The translations under genes and the position numbers were made by a program. Under the pieces are notes generated by a model. That model was given only the letters and a program-made list of their open reading frames with translations. It made no database searches and was not told the origin of the DNA. DNA of 64,000 bases from Antrihabitans spumae (GTDB lineage: Bacteria; Actinomycetota; Actinomycetes; Mycobacteriales; Mycobacteriaceae): the NCBI RefSeq assembly GCF_043944905.1, contig NZ_JBIMSN010000016.1, positions 1-64,000 of the forward strand, written 5' to 3'. The stretch's first letter is position 1. The number at the start of each line of letters is the position of its first letter. This document shows, in pieces, positions 52,601 to 60,960 of this stretch.

Positions 52601-53274
52601 ACGTGGGTGATGATCGGCAGCCGCCTGCCGAGCTTTGCCATCGCGTTCTGGCTGCCGATGATCGCGGCCTTGACCTGCAGCAGGTCCTGACACGTCTCGA
52701 TCAGGATGGCGTCGGCACCACCGTCGATCATGCCGAGCGCGGACTCCGTGTAGGCGTCGCGCAACACGGCGTACGGGGCGTGTCCGAGGGTGGGCAGCTT
52801 GGTGCCGGGGCCCATCGAACCGAGGACGAAACGTGGCATCCTGTCGCGACCTGGACCCATCTCGTCGGCAACGTCGCGCGCTAGCTGAGTGCCCTTCTCG
52901 GACAGCTCACGAATGCGATCGGAGATGTCGTAATCGGCAAGGTTCGGCAGGTTGCAGCCGAAGGTGTTCGTCTCGACTGCGTCGGCGCCCGCTTCGAAAT
53001 ACGCGCGGTGAATGTCTTTGAGCACATCGGGGCGCGTGTCGTTGAGAATTTCGTTGCAGCCCTCCAGCCCGAGAAAATCGTCGAGGGTGAGGTCGGCAGC
53101 CTGCAACATCGTGCCCATCGCACCGTCGCCGATGACAACACGCTGATCGAGCGCATCGAGCAGTGCAGAGTGCAGTGGCAAAGACATGCGCTCCAGAATA
53201 GTGGGGGCCTCAACAGTGTGATCTTCAGACGTATCCGGCTCACGGCCAGAACTACGCGGTGCAGCGGCAACCAT
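49621..53274 (-). CDS. metH: Cobalamin-dependent methionine synthase MetH
   Basis: MetH transfers a methyl group from methyltetrahydrofolate to homocysteine through enzyme-bound cobalamin. All four modules are present in order: homocysteine-binding barrel with zinc cysteines (LNCATG, GGCCGTTP), folate-binding barrel (MIGERTNSNGSKAF), cobalamin domain with the base-off histidine motif GDVHDIGKN, and the SAM-dependent activation domain (FGYGACPDLEDRAKL), ending HHPEAKYFNV. I place the start at ATG 53274, eight bases after gagggg and directly behind the riboswitch (1217 residues); ATG 53187 would give the more usual N-terminus but has a badly spaced site. Confidence 0.94.
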   Translation of the reverse strand: MVAAAPRSSGREPDTSEDHTVEAPTILERMSLPLHSALLDALDQRVVIGDGAMGTMLQAADLTLDDFLGLEGCNEILNDTRPDVLKDIHRAYFEAGADAVETNTFGCNLPNLADYDISDRIRELSEKGTQLARDVADEMGPGRDRMPRFVLGSMGPGTKLPTLGHAPYAVLRDAYTESALGMIDGGADAILIETCQDLLQVKAAIIGSQNAMAKLGRRLPIITHVTVETTGTMLVGSEIGAALTAIEPLGVDLIGLNCATGPDEMSEHLRHLSKYSKLPVSVMPNAGLPVLGANGAEYPLSPEELAIALSGFVREYGLALVGGCCGTTPEHIRQVAAAVRDVERGTRKHISEPGVSSLYTAVPFEQDASILMIGERTNSNGSKAFREAMLAEDYEKCLDIAKDQTRDGAHMLDLNVDYVGRDGAADMSALASRLATASTLPIMLDSTEPAVLKAGLEHLGGRCAVNSVNYEDGDGPDSRFQQIMSLVKEHGAAVVALTIDEEGQARTAEWKVRIAERLIADITGNWGLSESDIIIDALTFPISTGQEEVRRDGIETIEAIREIKRLHPEIHTTLGLSNISFGLNPAARQVLNSVFLNECIEAGLDTAIVHASKILPMARIPEEQRQTALDLVYDRRRDDYDPLQTLMALFEGVSAADARESRAEELAKLPLFERLERRIVDGDRNGLDVDLDEAMLTKKPLEIINETLLSGMKTVGELFGSGQMQLPFVLQSAEVMKAAVAYLEPHMEATDDDGKGRMVIATVKGDVHDIGKNLVDIILSNNGYEVVNLGIKQPIASILDAAIDKKADVIGMSGLLVKSTVVMKENLLELNAKGVAGQFPVMLGGAALTRSYVENDLTEVYDGEVSYARDAFEGLRLMDTIMTRKRGGGPDPDSPEAIAEREKAAERKARHERSRKIAEKRKAAEVPVVVPERSDVAADLPVPTPPFWGSRIVKGVALSEYSNLLDERALFLGQWGLRGQRAGEGATYEELVESEGRPRLRYWLDRLTSDGILAHAAVVYGYFPAVSEGDDVIVLESPEPDAAERYRFTFPRQQRDRFLCIADFVRSREKAVADGSVDVLPFQLVTMGQPIADFANELFAADSYRDYLEVHGIGVQLTEALAEYWHRRVREELVLGGHSLAEDDPSDVSEYFKLGYRGARYSFGYGACPDLEDRAKLVALLDSERIGVVLSEELQLHPEQSTDAFVLHHPEAKYFNV

Positions 53275-53302
53275 CGGCACATCCCCTCGTCTATCCACGC
53301 TT

Positions 53303-53407
53303 GCCGCACCCGAATCGGACGTGCGGCCTGGTCGTCACCCGGAGCACCCCACCGTGGCGGAGGGTTGCCGACCAGCGAGCCGGGGCTGTGCGCTGGTACT
53401 CATGACC
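53303..53407 (-). promoter_or_regulatory. SAM-IV riboswitch upstream of metH
   Basis: On the minus strand the leader reads ggtcatgagtaccagcg, then agccccggct, cggcaaccctcc, ggtggggtgctccgggtga and finally gaccagg (53407 to 53327), which matches the actinobacterial SAM-IV aptamer landmark by landmark, as far as I remember the family. A perfect hairpin gccgcac...gtgcggc (53327-53303) follows, as in that class, and ends about 18 bases before the putative metH ribosome site. High SAM should switch metH off. Confidence 0.9.
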
Positions 53408-53480
53408 AACGTCAAGGCTGGCAGGGGATGGCTTTCGTTGTCAAACGGCGCTATGTGAAGAGGCGGACCCGCCCTGGTCG

Positions 53481-53486
53481 TAGGCT
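53481..53486 (+). promoter_or_regulatory. -10 box of a likely leaderless PAC2-gene promoter
   Basis: TAGGCT, six bases before GTG 53493; no ribosome-binding site is visible, so the mRNA probably starts at the codon. Confidence 0.5.
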
Positions 53487-53492
53487 GTGTCG

Positions 53493-54386
53493 GTGAGTTC
53501 CGAAGAGTTCCCGGTCGTAGCCGACCTCGATCTGCCTACGCTGCGCGATCCGATCCTCGTCGCGGCGTTCGAAGGCTGGAACGACGCCGGTGATGCGGCA
53601 AGCGGTGCAGTCGAGCATCTCGAACTGATCTGGGATGCCGAGCCGCTGGCAGAGCTCGATTCCGAGGATTATTACGACTACCAGGTAAATCGACCGACGG
53701 TGAAGCAGATCGACGGCGTCACCCGGGAGATCCAGTGGCCGTCGACCATGCTGTCGGTGTGTTCGCCTCCCGGTAGCGAACGCGATGTTGTGCTGCTTCG
53801 CGGTATCGAGCCCAACATGCGCTGGCGCAGTTTCTGCGACGATCTGCTCGAATTCGTCGAGCAACTCGGCGTCAGCACCGTCGTGATCCTCGGCGCGCTG
53901 CTCGCCGATACCCCGCACACCCGCCCGGTTCCGGTCACCGGTTCGGCCTACAGCAAAGAGGCCGCCGAGCAGTTCAAACTCGAACAGACCAGGTACGAGG
54001 GCCCGACCGGCATCACCGGCGTGCTGCAGGACCACTGCGTCAAGGCGGGTGTTCCCGCGGTGTCGTTCTGGGCGGCCGTTCCGCATTACGTGTCGCAGCC
54101 GCCCAATCCGAAGGCGACGATCGCCTTGCTGCAGCGGGTCGAGGACGTGCTCGACGTCGAGGTTCCGCTCGGTGAACTACCGACCCAGGCCGAGGATTGG
54201 GAAGAGGCGGTCACGGAGATGACGGCCGAGGACGAAGAAATCGCCGAGTACGTCCGCTCGCTGGAAGAACGTGGCGACGCCGAGATCGACATCTCCGACG
54301 CCATCTCCAAGATCGACGGCGATGCGCTCGCAGCCGAATTCGAAAAGTACCTTCGCCGGCGCGGGCCTGGCAGCTTCGGACTGTAA
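53493..54386 (+). CDS. PAC2-family protein
   Basis: A 297-residue protein of the PAC2 (proteasome assembly chaperone 2-like) superfamily. It opens VSSEEFPVVADLDLPTLRDPILVAAFEGWNDAGDAAS, with later VVILGALLADTPHTRPVPV and FWAAVPHYVSQPPNPKA. Eukaryotic PAC2 helps assemble 20S proteasomes; in actinobacteria the function is not established. A homologue lies at the same place after metH in M. tuberculosis (Rv2125). GTG 53493 is preferred over GTG 53487 because of the -10 spacing. Confidence 0.88.
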   Translation: MSSEEFPVVADLDLPTLRDPILVAAFEGWNDAGDAASGAVEHLELIWDAEPLAELDSEDYYDYQVNRPTVKQIDGVTREIQWPSTMLSVCSPPGSERDVVLLRGIEPNMRWRSFCDDLLEFVEQLGVSTVVILGALLADTPHTRPVPVTGSAYSKEAAEQFKLEQTRYEGPTGITGVLQDHCVKAGVPAVSFWAAVPHYVSQPPNPKATIALLQRVEDVLDVEVPLGELPTQAEDWEEAVTEMTAEDEEIAEYVRSLEERGDAEIDISDAISKIDGDALAAEFEKYLRRRGPGSFGL

Positions 54387-54406
54387 CCACGGGTGAGGAC
54401 CACAGC

Positions 54407-55534
54407 GTGAGTCGCCTCCGCACGCTCGCCCTCTACGCGGGTGGGTTTCTCGGACCGTTCGGTGGCGGAGTCGTCACGGCGATGCTCCCGGAGATGGGCA
54501 ACGACCTCGGCGTCAGCTCTCCCGCAGCAGCATCGACGCTCGCGGCGTACCTGTTCCCCTTCGCAATCTTGATGTTGGTCTCCGGCACACTCGGTGCACG
54601 CTGGGGTCAATTCCGCACTGTCCGAATCGCTTACGCCGTGTACGTCGTCGCGTCGCTGGCCTGCGTCGTCGCACCGAGTCTGTCGTTTCTGTTGGTACCG
54701 AGAGCAATTCAGGGGTGCGCGAATGCCTTCACCACTCCCCTGCTGTTGGCATCGCTTGCGTCGATAACTCCCAAGGCGCGGCTCGGTCGTGCGCTCGGCA
54801 CGTTCTCGGCACTGCAGGCAGCAGGCCAGACGACGGCGCCGCTGGTGGGCGGGCTTGCGGCAGAGGTGAATTGGCGGCTCGCGTTCGTCGCCGTTGCTGT
54901 GGTCGCAGCGATATTGGGAATCGTCGGATTGCCCACCGGCGCACAGGTGTCGGGACGCGAAGTGAAGCTGCGCCAAGCTTTACGGCCGGATGTCGTACGC
55001 ATCGGACTGGTCGCGTTCCTCGGATGGGGCGCACTCGGCGGTCTGAACTTTCTGGTCGCCTTCCGCGCCGAGGATGCGTTCGGCCTCGGCCCCACGCAGC
55101 GTGGCCTGCTGCTCACCGGCTTCGGAATCGCAGGAATCATCGCCGCCCGGCCCGTCGGAAATGCGATCGACAGGATCGGTGCGCGCCGGTCGGTACTGAT
55201 CGGCGCCACCTGCGGTGCCGTTCTCGTCACGCTCGCGGGGACCGCCGGACTGCTCGTCGTCGCCGCTGCCGCGTGGGCCGCCGCAGGCGTTGCGGGTCAG
55301 GGCATCCTCGTCGGCGTCAATGCAGCGGTACTCGGCCTGCGCGGACCGAATCAGGGCGGCGCGCTCTCGGTTGTGCAGTCGTTGCGCTTCTCGGGGCAGG
55401 CGCTCGCGCCGGTGCTGCTCACACCGCTCTACGGTGTGCACCCGACCACTGCGTTCGTGATTCCCGCGGTGCTGCTCGCACTGGTGGCACCGGTGCTGAT
55501 GCCGCGTCCGCGGGCCGAGACCGAACCGGTCTGA
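54407..55534 (+). CDS. Major facilitator superfamily transporter
   Basis: A 375-residue membrane protein with about 12 hydrophobic helices. The loop GTLGARWGQFRTVRIAY between helices 2 and 3 is the MFS signature region, and RPVGNAIDRIGARRSVLIG is its counterpart in the second half. It most resembles drug-proton antiporter-like efflux carriers; the substrate is unknown. GTG 54407 has gtgagga eight bases upstream. It ends 46 bases before the proposed start of the adenylation-acyltransferase gene, so export of that enzyme's product is possible but unproven. Confidence 0.87.
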   Translation: MSRLRTLALYAGGFLGPFGGGVVTAMLPEMGNDLGVSSPAAASTLAAYLFPFAILMLVSGTLGARWGQFRTVRIAYAVYVVASLACVVAPSLSFLLVPRAIQGCANAFTTPLLLASLASITPKARLGRALGTFSALQAAGQTTAPLVGGLAAEVNWRLAFVAVAVVAAILGIVGLPTGAQVSGREVKLRQALRPDVVRIGLVAFLGWGALGGLNFLVAFRAEDAFGLGPTQRGLLLTGFGIAGIIAARPVGNAIDRIGARRSVLIGATCGAVLVTLAGTAGLLVVAAAAWAAAGVAGQGILVGVNAAVLGLRGPNQGGALSVVQSLRFSGQALAPVLLTPLYGVHPTTAFVIPAVLLALVAPVLMPRPRAETEPV

Positions 55535-55548
55535 CATCGCTCGGTGTG

Positions 55549-55567
55549 CGAGGTAAGCCTTGCCAAC
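55549..55567 (+). promoter_or_regulatory. Putative iron box (IdeR/DtxR-type operator)
   Basis: cgaggtaagccttgccaac contains the imperfect dyad ggtaag-c-cttgcc and agrees at roughly 12 of 19 positions with the IdeR consensus I remember. It abuts a strong -10 box, where repressor binding would block RNA polymerase. This is a reading by eye and needs a matrix score. Confidence 0.45.
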
Positions 55568-55573
55568 TATGAT
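55568..55573 (+). promoter_or_regulatory. -10 box of the adenylation-acyltransferase gene
   Basis: TATGAT, close to the consensus, six bases before GTG 55580. A leaderless transcript beginning at that codon is likely; no ribosome-binding site is seen. Confidence 0.6.
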
Positions 55574-55579
55574 CCGGTG

Positions 55580-58072
55580 GTGGCGCCATCAACCGAACGT
55601 GCGACGACGCGACTCGTCGACGAGCTGGCGCGCCATGGTGAGCGCACAGCAATCGTGTCGGGCACCGACGAGGTGTCCTACCGCCGCCTCGCCGCGCTCG
55701 TGCACGATGCCGCCGCACGCTTCGGGACCGAACGGCGGTTGGTGCTGATCGCGGGTCGCAACGACATCGAGGCGGTCGTCGCATACCTCGGAGCGCTCGC
55801 CGCCCGTCAGCCGGTGTTACTCGTGCCGGGCGATCCGCAGTACGACGCGACGTCCCTCGTCGATACCTACGATCCCGACATCGTGATCGAACAGCGCAGC
55901 GGCAGTTGGCATTTCGACGAACGACGGTCGGTGTCCAGGCACACGCTGCATCCCGATCTGGCACTGCTGCTCAGCACGTCGGGTTCGACTGGTTCGCCGA
56001 AGCTGGTTCGCCTCTCACGCGCGAACCTGCGATCGAACGCCGAATCGATTGCAACCTACCTCGACATCCGCCACACCGACCGAGCGATGACCAGCCTTCC
56101 GATGAACTATTGCTACGGCTTGTCGGTCCTGCACAGTCACCTGCTTCGGGGTGCCGGAATCGTGCTGACGGACGCGTCTGTCGTCGATGCCGAGTTCTGG
56201 GACCTTTTCGGTCGGCATCGGGCGACAACGTTTGCCGGCGTCCCCTATACGTTCGATCTGCTCGACAAAATCGGATTCGAGCACATGCACCTGCCGCATC
56301 TGCGCTACCTCACCCAGGCAGGCGGTCGGCTCGCTCCCGACCGGGTCGCACGGTACGCCGCACTCGGCGAACGCGACGGCTGGGATCTGTTCGTCATGTA
56401 CGGCGCAACGGAAGCGACCGCTCGGATGGCGTATCTCCCACCGCACCTGGCACGGTCGCATCCGAACGCGATCGGTGTCGCGATACCCGGTGGGTCTTTT
56501 CGCATCGACCGCAGCGGGGACGAAATCGATCCCGACGCGGGCGAACTCGTCTACTCGGGCCCGAACGTGATGATGGGCTACGCCGAATCGGCGGCAGATC
56601 TCGCCGCCGGAGCAACGGTCGACGAGCTTCGTACCGGCGATATCGCCAAACGCGGCGCTGACGGCCTGTACGAAATACTCGGCAGGTCCGCACGCTTCGT
56701 CAAACTCTTCGGCCTCCGGATCGACCTGCCTCGCGTCGAAGCCGCACTCGACACTGCAGGAATTACGGCCTCGTGTATCGACGGCGACGATGAACTTGTC
56801 GTTGCTTTCGAAGGCGCGCTTGCACCGGCGAAGGTCCGTGCGATCGCGGCTGCCGCGTCGGGTCTACCTGCGGCTGCAGTCCGCGCCTGCCGAGTCGCCG
56901 AACTGCCGCGCCTGCATTCCGGCAAGCCGGACTATCCCGAGATCCGCACACTGGGCCGCGCCGAGGCCACAAGTACCGCACGGACCGGAAGCGAGCTTCG
57001 CGAACTGTTCGCGCAGGTGCTGCGACTCGATGTCGCCGACATCGGCCCCCAGTCGACATTCGTCGAACTCGGCGGGGATTCGCTGTCCTACGTCGCGATG
57101 TCGGTGCGGTTGGAACGCAAACTCGGCCACCTCCCGCCCGATTGGCACACGACGCCGATCCGCGACCTCCGGGTTCGTGGGCCGAGACGGTGGATTGCCG
57201 GGCGGTCCGTCGAGACCAGCGTCATGCTGCGAGCTGTCGCGATCGTGCTCGTCGTCGGATCGCACGCCGGGCTGTATCACCTGTGGGGCGGCGCGCATAT
57301 TTTGCTCGGCGTCGCCGGGTACAACTTTGCGAGATTCGTCCTCACGGACAAGCCCCGTACGCAGCGGCTGCGCCACCTCCTGACAACGGTGGCCGGCATC
57401 GCGATACCCGCCGTGGCGTGGATCGCGTTGACGTTGAGCTTCTCCGACGACTACACGGTGACAAACCTGTTCCTGCTCAACAAGATTCTTGGACCCGACG
57501 GCCCGACGCAGGGCCATCTGTGGTTCATCGAAGTACTCGTCTACTTCCTGCTCGCACTCGCGGCACTGCTGGCGATACCGGTGATCGACCGCCTCGAACG
57601 CCGACAGCCGTTCGTTTTCGCGTTGGCGCTACTCGCGGTCGGCTTGGCCATCCGCTACGACGCTGCCGGGCTCGAACCGGGTTCGGAGGGCAAGTACAGC
57701 TGGTACGCCTTCTGGTTCTTCGCACTCGGTTGGGCGGCAGCAAAGGCGCGGACCCGGAGGCACCAACTCGTCGTCGCGGTTGCGCTCGTCGTGTCCATTC
57801 ACGGCTATTTCGACAGCCTGCTTCGCGAAGGGCTCGTCGTGGCCGGGCTCATGTTGCTGATCTGGGCGCCGACGGTCCGGATACCCAGCTTCGCTACGCC
57901 GGTCGCAAGCGTGCTCGCCAGCAGTTCGCTCTACATCTATCTGACGCACTGGCAGATCTATCCGCTCTTCGCATCGCACCCTGTGATTGCGGTCGCCGCG
58001 GCACTGCTGTTCGGTATCGGCTTCTATCTTCTAGCCGACAAAGCGAAATCGGTCGCTGAGAGGTATTCCTGA
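55580..58072 (+). CDS. Adenylation domain - carrier protein - membrane acyltransferase fusion
   Basis: An 830-residue protein with three parts. Residues about 15-460 are an AMP-forming adenylation domain: STSGSTGSPKLVRLS (from about 132), YGATEATARMAY, RTGDIAKRGADGLYEILGR and the catalytic-lysine segment HSGKPDY. Residues about 470-545 are a carrier domain with the phosphopantetheine serine at about 501 in LGGDSLSYVA. Residues about 550-825 are an acyltransferase-3-like membrane domain with 8-10 helices. It should activate an acid, load it on its own carrier and pass it to an acceptor at the membrane. Substrate and acceptor are unknown. The open frame reaches back to 55544, but GTG 55580 fits the promoter. 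Confidence 0.88.
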   Translation: MAPSTERATTRLVDELARHGERTAIVSGTDEVSYRRLAALVHDAAARFGTERRLVLIAGRNDIEAVVAYLGALAARQPVLLVPGDPQYDATSLVDTYDPDIVIEQRSGSWHFDERRSVSRHTLHPDLALLLSTSGSTGSPKLVRLSRANLRSNAESIATYLDIRHTDRAMTSLPMNYCYGLSVLHSHLLRGAGIVLTDASVVDAEFWDLFGRHRATTFAGVPYTFDLLDKIGFEHMHLPHLRYLTQAGGRLAPDRVARYAALGERDGWDLFVMYGATEATARMAYLPPHLARSHPNAIGVAIPGGSFRIDRSGDEIDPDAGELVYSGPNVMMGYAESAADLAAGATVDELRTGDIAKRGADGLYEILGRSARFVKLFGLRIDLPRVEAALDTAGITASCIDGDDELVVAFEGALAPAKVRAIAAAASGLPAAAVRACRVAELPRLHSGKPDYPEIRTLGRAEATSTARTGSELRELFAQVLRLDVADIGPQSTFVELGGDSLSYVAMSVRLERKLGHLPPDWHTTPIRDLRVRGPRRWIAGRSVETSVMLRAVAIVLVVGSHAGLYHLWGGAHILLGVAGYNFARFVLTDKPRTQRLRHLLTTVAGIAIPAVAWIALTLSFSDDYTVTNLFLLNKILGPDGPTQGHLWFIEVLVYFLLALAALLAIPVIDRLERRQPFVFALALLAVGLAIRYDAAGLEPGSEGKYSWYAFWFFALGWAAAKARTRRHQLVVAVALVVSIHGYFDSLLREGLVVAGLMLLIWAPTVRIPSFATPVASVLASSSLYIYLTHWQIYPLFASHPVIAVAAALLFGIGFYLLADKAKSVAERYS

Positions 58073-58129
58073 TCCCGGCGTAACGTCCCGGCAGCCTCTG
58101 CGTCACCGGTTCATCGGACGCTTCACACC

Positions 58130-58477
58130 ATGGCCAGTACTCCGCGGTTCCTGCAGGGCGTTTTCGGCTTCACCGGCAATGGACTGGACAAGCCCGACCC
58201 GATCGATCCCACGCTGTCCTACACCGTTCCGCCCGGTGTGACGGCGCAGCCGCTGTACTTCCGCGGCGGAAACTCCTCCGACGAGCTCGTTGTCGTCACG
58301 TTGCTTCGCGACGGCCGTTCGATGCGAGTCTTTCCGATCGGCGCCAAGTCCGGCGTGAACATCCCACTCCGCGTTGTGGAGGACGTCGATCCGGACACCG
58401 TGCTGGAACTTGTCGTCGCGGCACCGACCGGATGCACAGGCGACGTGGTCGTCGACTTCGGTTTGGTGGAAATCTGA
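58130..58477 (+). CDS. Uncharacterised small protein coupled to nirB
   Basis: A 115-residue cytosolic, probably all-beta protein (LSYTVPPGVTAQPLYFRGGNSSDELVVVTLL...). I do not recognise its family. Its TGA overlaps the ATG of nirB (TGATG), so it is made together with nitrite reductase and may serve assembly or regulation of nitrate/nitrite assimilation. No cysteines pair up and no cofactor motif is visible. Confidence 0.78.
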   Translation: MASTPRFLQGVFGFTGNGLDKPDPIDPTLSYTVPPGVTAQPLYFRGGNSSDELVVVTLLRDGRSMRVFPIGAKSGVNIPLRVVEDVDPDTVLELVVAAPTGCTGDVVVDFGLVEI

Positions 58478-60960
58478 TGCCTCCGACCGCGCGGCTGCTT
58501 GTCGTGGGGAACGGGATGGCCGGTGCGCGGACCGTCGAGGAGATCATCGCCAGAAACGGGCGCGATCTGTTCGAGATCACCATGATCGGCGACGAACCGT
58601 ACGGCAACTACAACCGCATCATGCTCTCGCACGTGCTGTCCGGCGAAGCGAGTACCGACGACGAAGATCTGATGCTCAACCCGATGAGCTGGTATCGCGA
58701 AAACGGTGTGCAGCTGCACGTCGGGGACCGTGCGACAAAACTAGACCGCTTCGCCAAGCAGGTCACCTGCGAAAGCGGCCGGATCGTCGACTACGACGTG
58801 CTGATCGTCGCCACCGGCAGCAACACCTTCTTTCCGAACATGGACGGACTCCGTGAACCCGACGGACGTTTGGCACGTGGGGTTTTCGGCTTCCGTACGA
58901 TCGCCGACACCAACGGCATGTTGCAGCAGGCACAGGCCGGTGACGACGTCGCCGCTGTGGTGATCGGCGGCGGTCTGCTCGGACTGGAAGCGGCATACGG
59001 GCTGCGCACCCAAGGGCTGAAAGTCGACGTGGTGCACTCCCCCGGCCATCTGATGAATCAGCAACTCGACGCCCGCGGTGGCCGATTGCTACGCAACAAG
59101 ATCGAGTCTCTCGGCGTCGGTGTACACACGTCCAAGCGAACAACTGCAGTCGTTCGAACGCCCGATGGTCGGGTTGCCGGTGTCGGCTTCGCAGACGGAT
59201 CGAGCATCGACGCCGACATGGTTGTCGTCACTGCCGGGATTCGACCGAACGTCGAATTCGCACGCGGCGGTGGGTTGGTCGTCGAACGTGGCATCGTCGT
59301 CGACGACCAGATGCGCTGCGAGGACGAGGGCTCGATCTTCGCGGTCGGCGAATGCTGCCAACATCGTGGTGAGGTCTACGGCCTCGTTGCACCGCTGTGG
59401 GAGCAGGCGACCGTGCTCGCGGAGCACCTCACCGGGACCAACCCTGCTGCGGCATATCATGGTTCGCGGCTCACGACGAAGCTCAAGGTCGCCGGGGTCG
59501 ATGTTGCTGCAATGGGTGTGCAGGGTCCGGAGCGCGACGACGACGAGTACGTGCAGTTCTACGAACCGAGCACCGGAACCTACAAGAGCGTCGTCGTTCG
59601 AGACGGAAGACTCATCGGTGCAACGTTGTTGGGAGACGTCAGCAAGGTCGGCTTCCTGTCGCAAGCGTTCGACAACAAGGTTGCGCTGCCCGCCGAACGC
59701 ATCAGCATGCTGTTCGATCTCGGAACACCCACCGCGGCAACGAGTGCCGCCGAATTGGCCGACGACGCTGCTGTGTGCAACTGCAACGGCGTGAACAAGG
59801 GCCAGATCGTCGCGTGTGTGCATGCCGGCGCGACAACGGTCGCCGACGTCGTCGCGAAGACGCGAGCAGGCAAGGGCTGCGGATCGTGCAAGGGACTGGT
59901 CGCGGATATCGTCGCGTGCGCGACAGGCGGCGCTGTCGCCGATGACCCGTGCGCCGACTTCTACGTCCGGTGTATACCACTGCGCAAAGCAGAACTCGTT
60001 GCAGCCGTGCGTGATCGCGGACTTCGCGCGGTGTCGGAGGTGTTCGCCGAACTCGCACCGGACGGCGAGGACGCAGCGGCGAAGATGCCACTGGCTTCGT
60101 TGCTGCGGACCGTCTGGGGACCCGATTGGGTCGACGAGCCCGGTGCACTGTTCATCAACGATCGGGTGCACGCGAACATTCAGCGCGACGGCACGTTTTC
60201 GGTTGTGCCACAGATGAAGGGCGGCGTGACGACACCGGATCAGTTGCGCCGCATCGCCGATGTCGCGGACAAGTACAACGTGCCACTGGTCAAGGTGACC
60301 GGTGGTCAGCGGATCGATCTGCTCGGTATCCGCAAGGAAGACCTGCCCAAGGTGTGGGGTGATCTCGACATGCCGTCGGGTTATGCCTACGGGAAGAGTT
60401 TCCGAACGGTCAAAACCTGTGTGGGCAGCGACTTCTGCCGGTTCGGGCTGGGCGACTCGACTGCCCTGGGTATCGCCATCGAAGAACGGTTCCAGGGTTT
60501 GGAGACACCCGCGAAGCTGAAGTTGGCCGTCGCAGGCTGTCCACGCAACTGCTCGGAGGCGCTCTGCAAGGACTTCGGTGTGGTCGCGGTCGGCGACGGG
60601 CGCTGGGAGATCTACATCGGTGGAGCGGCGGGTGCGCACATCAGGAAGGGCGACGTGCTCGCGACAGTCGACAGTGCGGAGGAGGTTTTGGTGCTGGCAA
60701 GCAGGTTCATCCAGTACTACCGCGAGAACGCCAACTGGCTCGAGCGCACCTACGCCTTCGTTCCGCGTGTGGGTATCGACGAGCTACAACGCCTTCTGGT
60801 CACGGACGAAGACGGGATCGCGGCGGGATTGGAAGAGCGGATGCAGATCGCCGTCGACGGTTACACCGATCCGTGGCTGCAACGCGACGATCCGCGATCG
60901 CCTGCCCAATTCGCGCCGTCCCTGCCGCTGCTGCCGCTTCCCCAGGTTCCGGTCCGATGA
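58477..60960 (+). CDS. nirB: Assimilatory nitrite reductase large subunit NirB
   Basis: NirB reduces nitrite to ammonium with NAD(P)H. The 827-residue protein starts with an FAD/NAD module (LLVVGNGMAGARTVEEI, VVIGGGLLGLEAAYGL), followed by a BFD-like 2Fe-2S domain (CNCNGVNKG...GKGCGSCK, about residues 430-470), ferredoxin-like halves and the siroheme/4Fe-4S ligand cysteines TCVGSDFC and GCPRNC (about 645-690). It starts at ATG 58477 and its stop overlaps the nirD ATG. Confidence 0.95.
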   Translation: MPPTARLLVVGNGMAGARTVEEIIARNGRDLFEITMIGDEPYGNYNRIMLSHVLSGEASTDDEDLMLNPMSWYRENGVQLHVGDRATKLDRFAKQVTCESGRIVDYDVLIVATGSNTFFPNMDGLREPDGRLARGVFGFRTIADTNGMLQQAQAGDDVAAVVIGGGLLGLEAAYGLRTQGLKVDVVHSPGHLMNQQLDARGGRLLRNKIESLGVGVHTSKRTTAVVRTPDGRVAGVGFADGSSIDADMVVVTAGIRPNVEFARGGGLVVERGIVVDDQMRCEDEGSIFAVGECCQHRGEVYGLVAPLWEQATVLAEHLTGTNPAAAYHGSRLTTKLKVAGVDVAAMGVQGPERDDDEYVQFYEPSTGTYKSVVVRDGRLIGATLLGDVSKVGFLSQAFDNKVALPAERISMLFDLGTPTAATSAAELADDAAVCNCNGVNKGQIVACVHAGATTVADVVAKTRAGKGCGSCKGLVADIVACATGGAVADDPCADFYVRCIPLRKAELVAAVRDRGLRAVSEVFAELAPDGEDAAAKMPLASLLRTVWGPDWVDEPGALFINDRVHANIQRDGTFSVVPQMKGGVTTPDQLRRIADVADKYNVPLVKVTGGQRIDLLGIRKEDLPKVWGDLDMPSGYAYGKSFRTVKTCVGSDFCRFGLGDSTALGIAIEERFQGLETPAKLKLAVAGCPRNCSEALCKDFGVVAVGDGRWEIYIGGAAGAHIRKGDVLATVDSAEEVLVLASRFIQYYRENANWLERTYAFVPRVGIDELQRLLVTDEDGIAAGLEERMQIAVDGYTDPWLQRDDPRSPAQFAPSLPLLPLPQVPVR

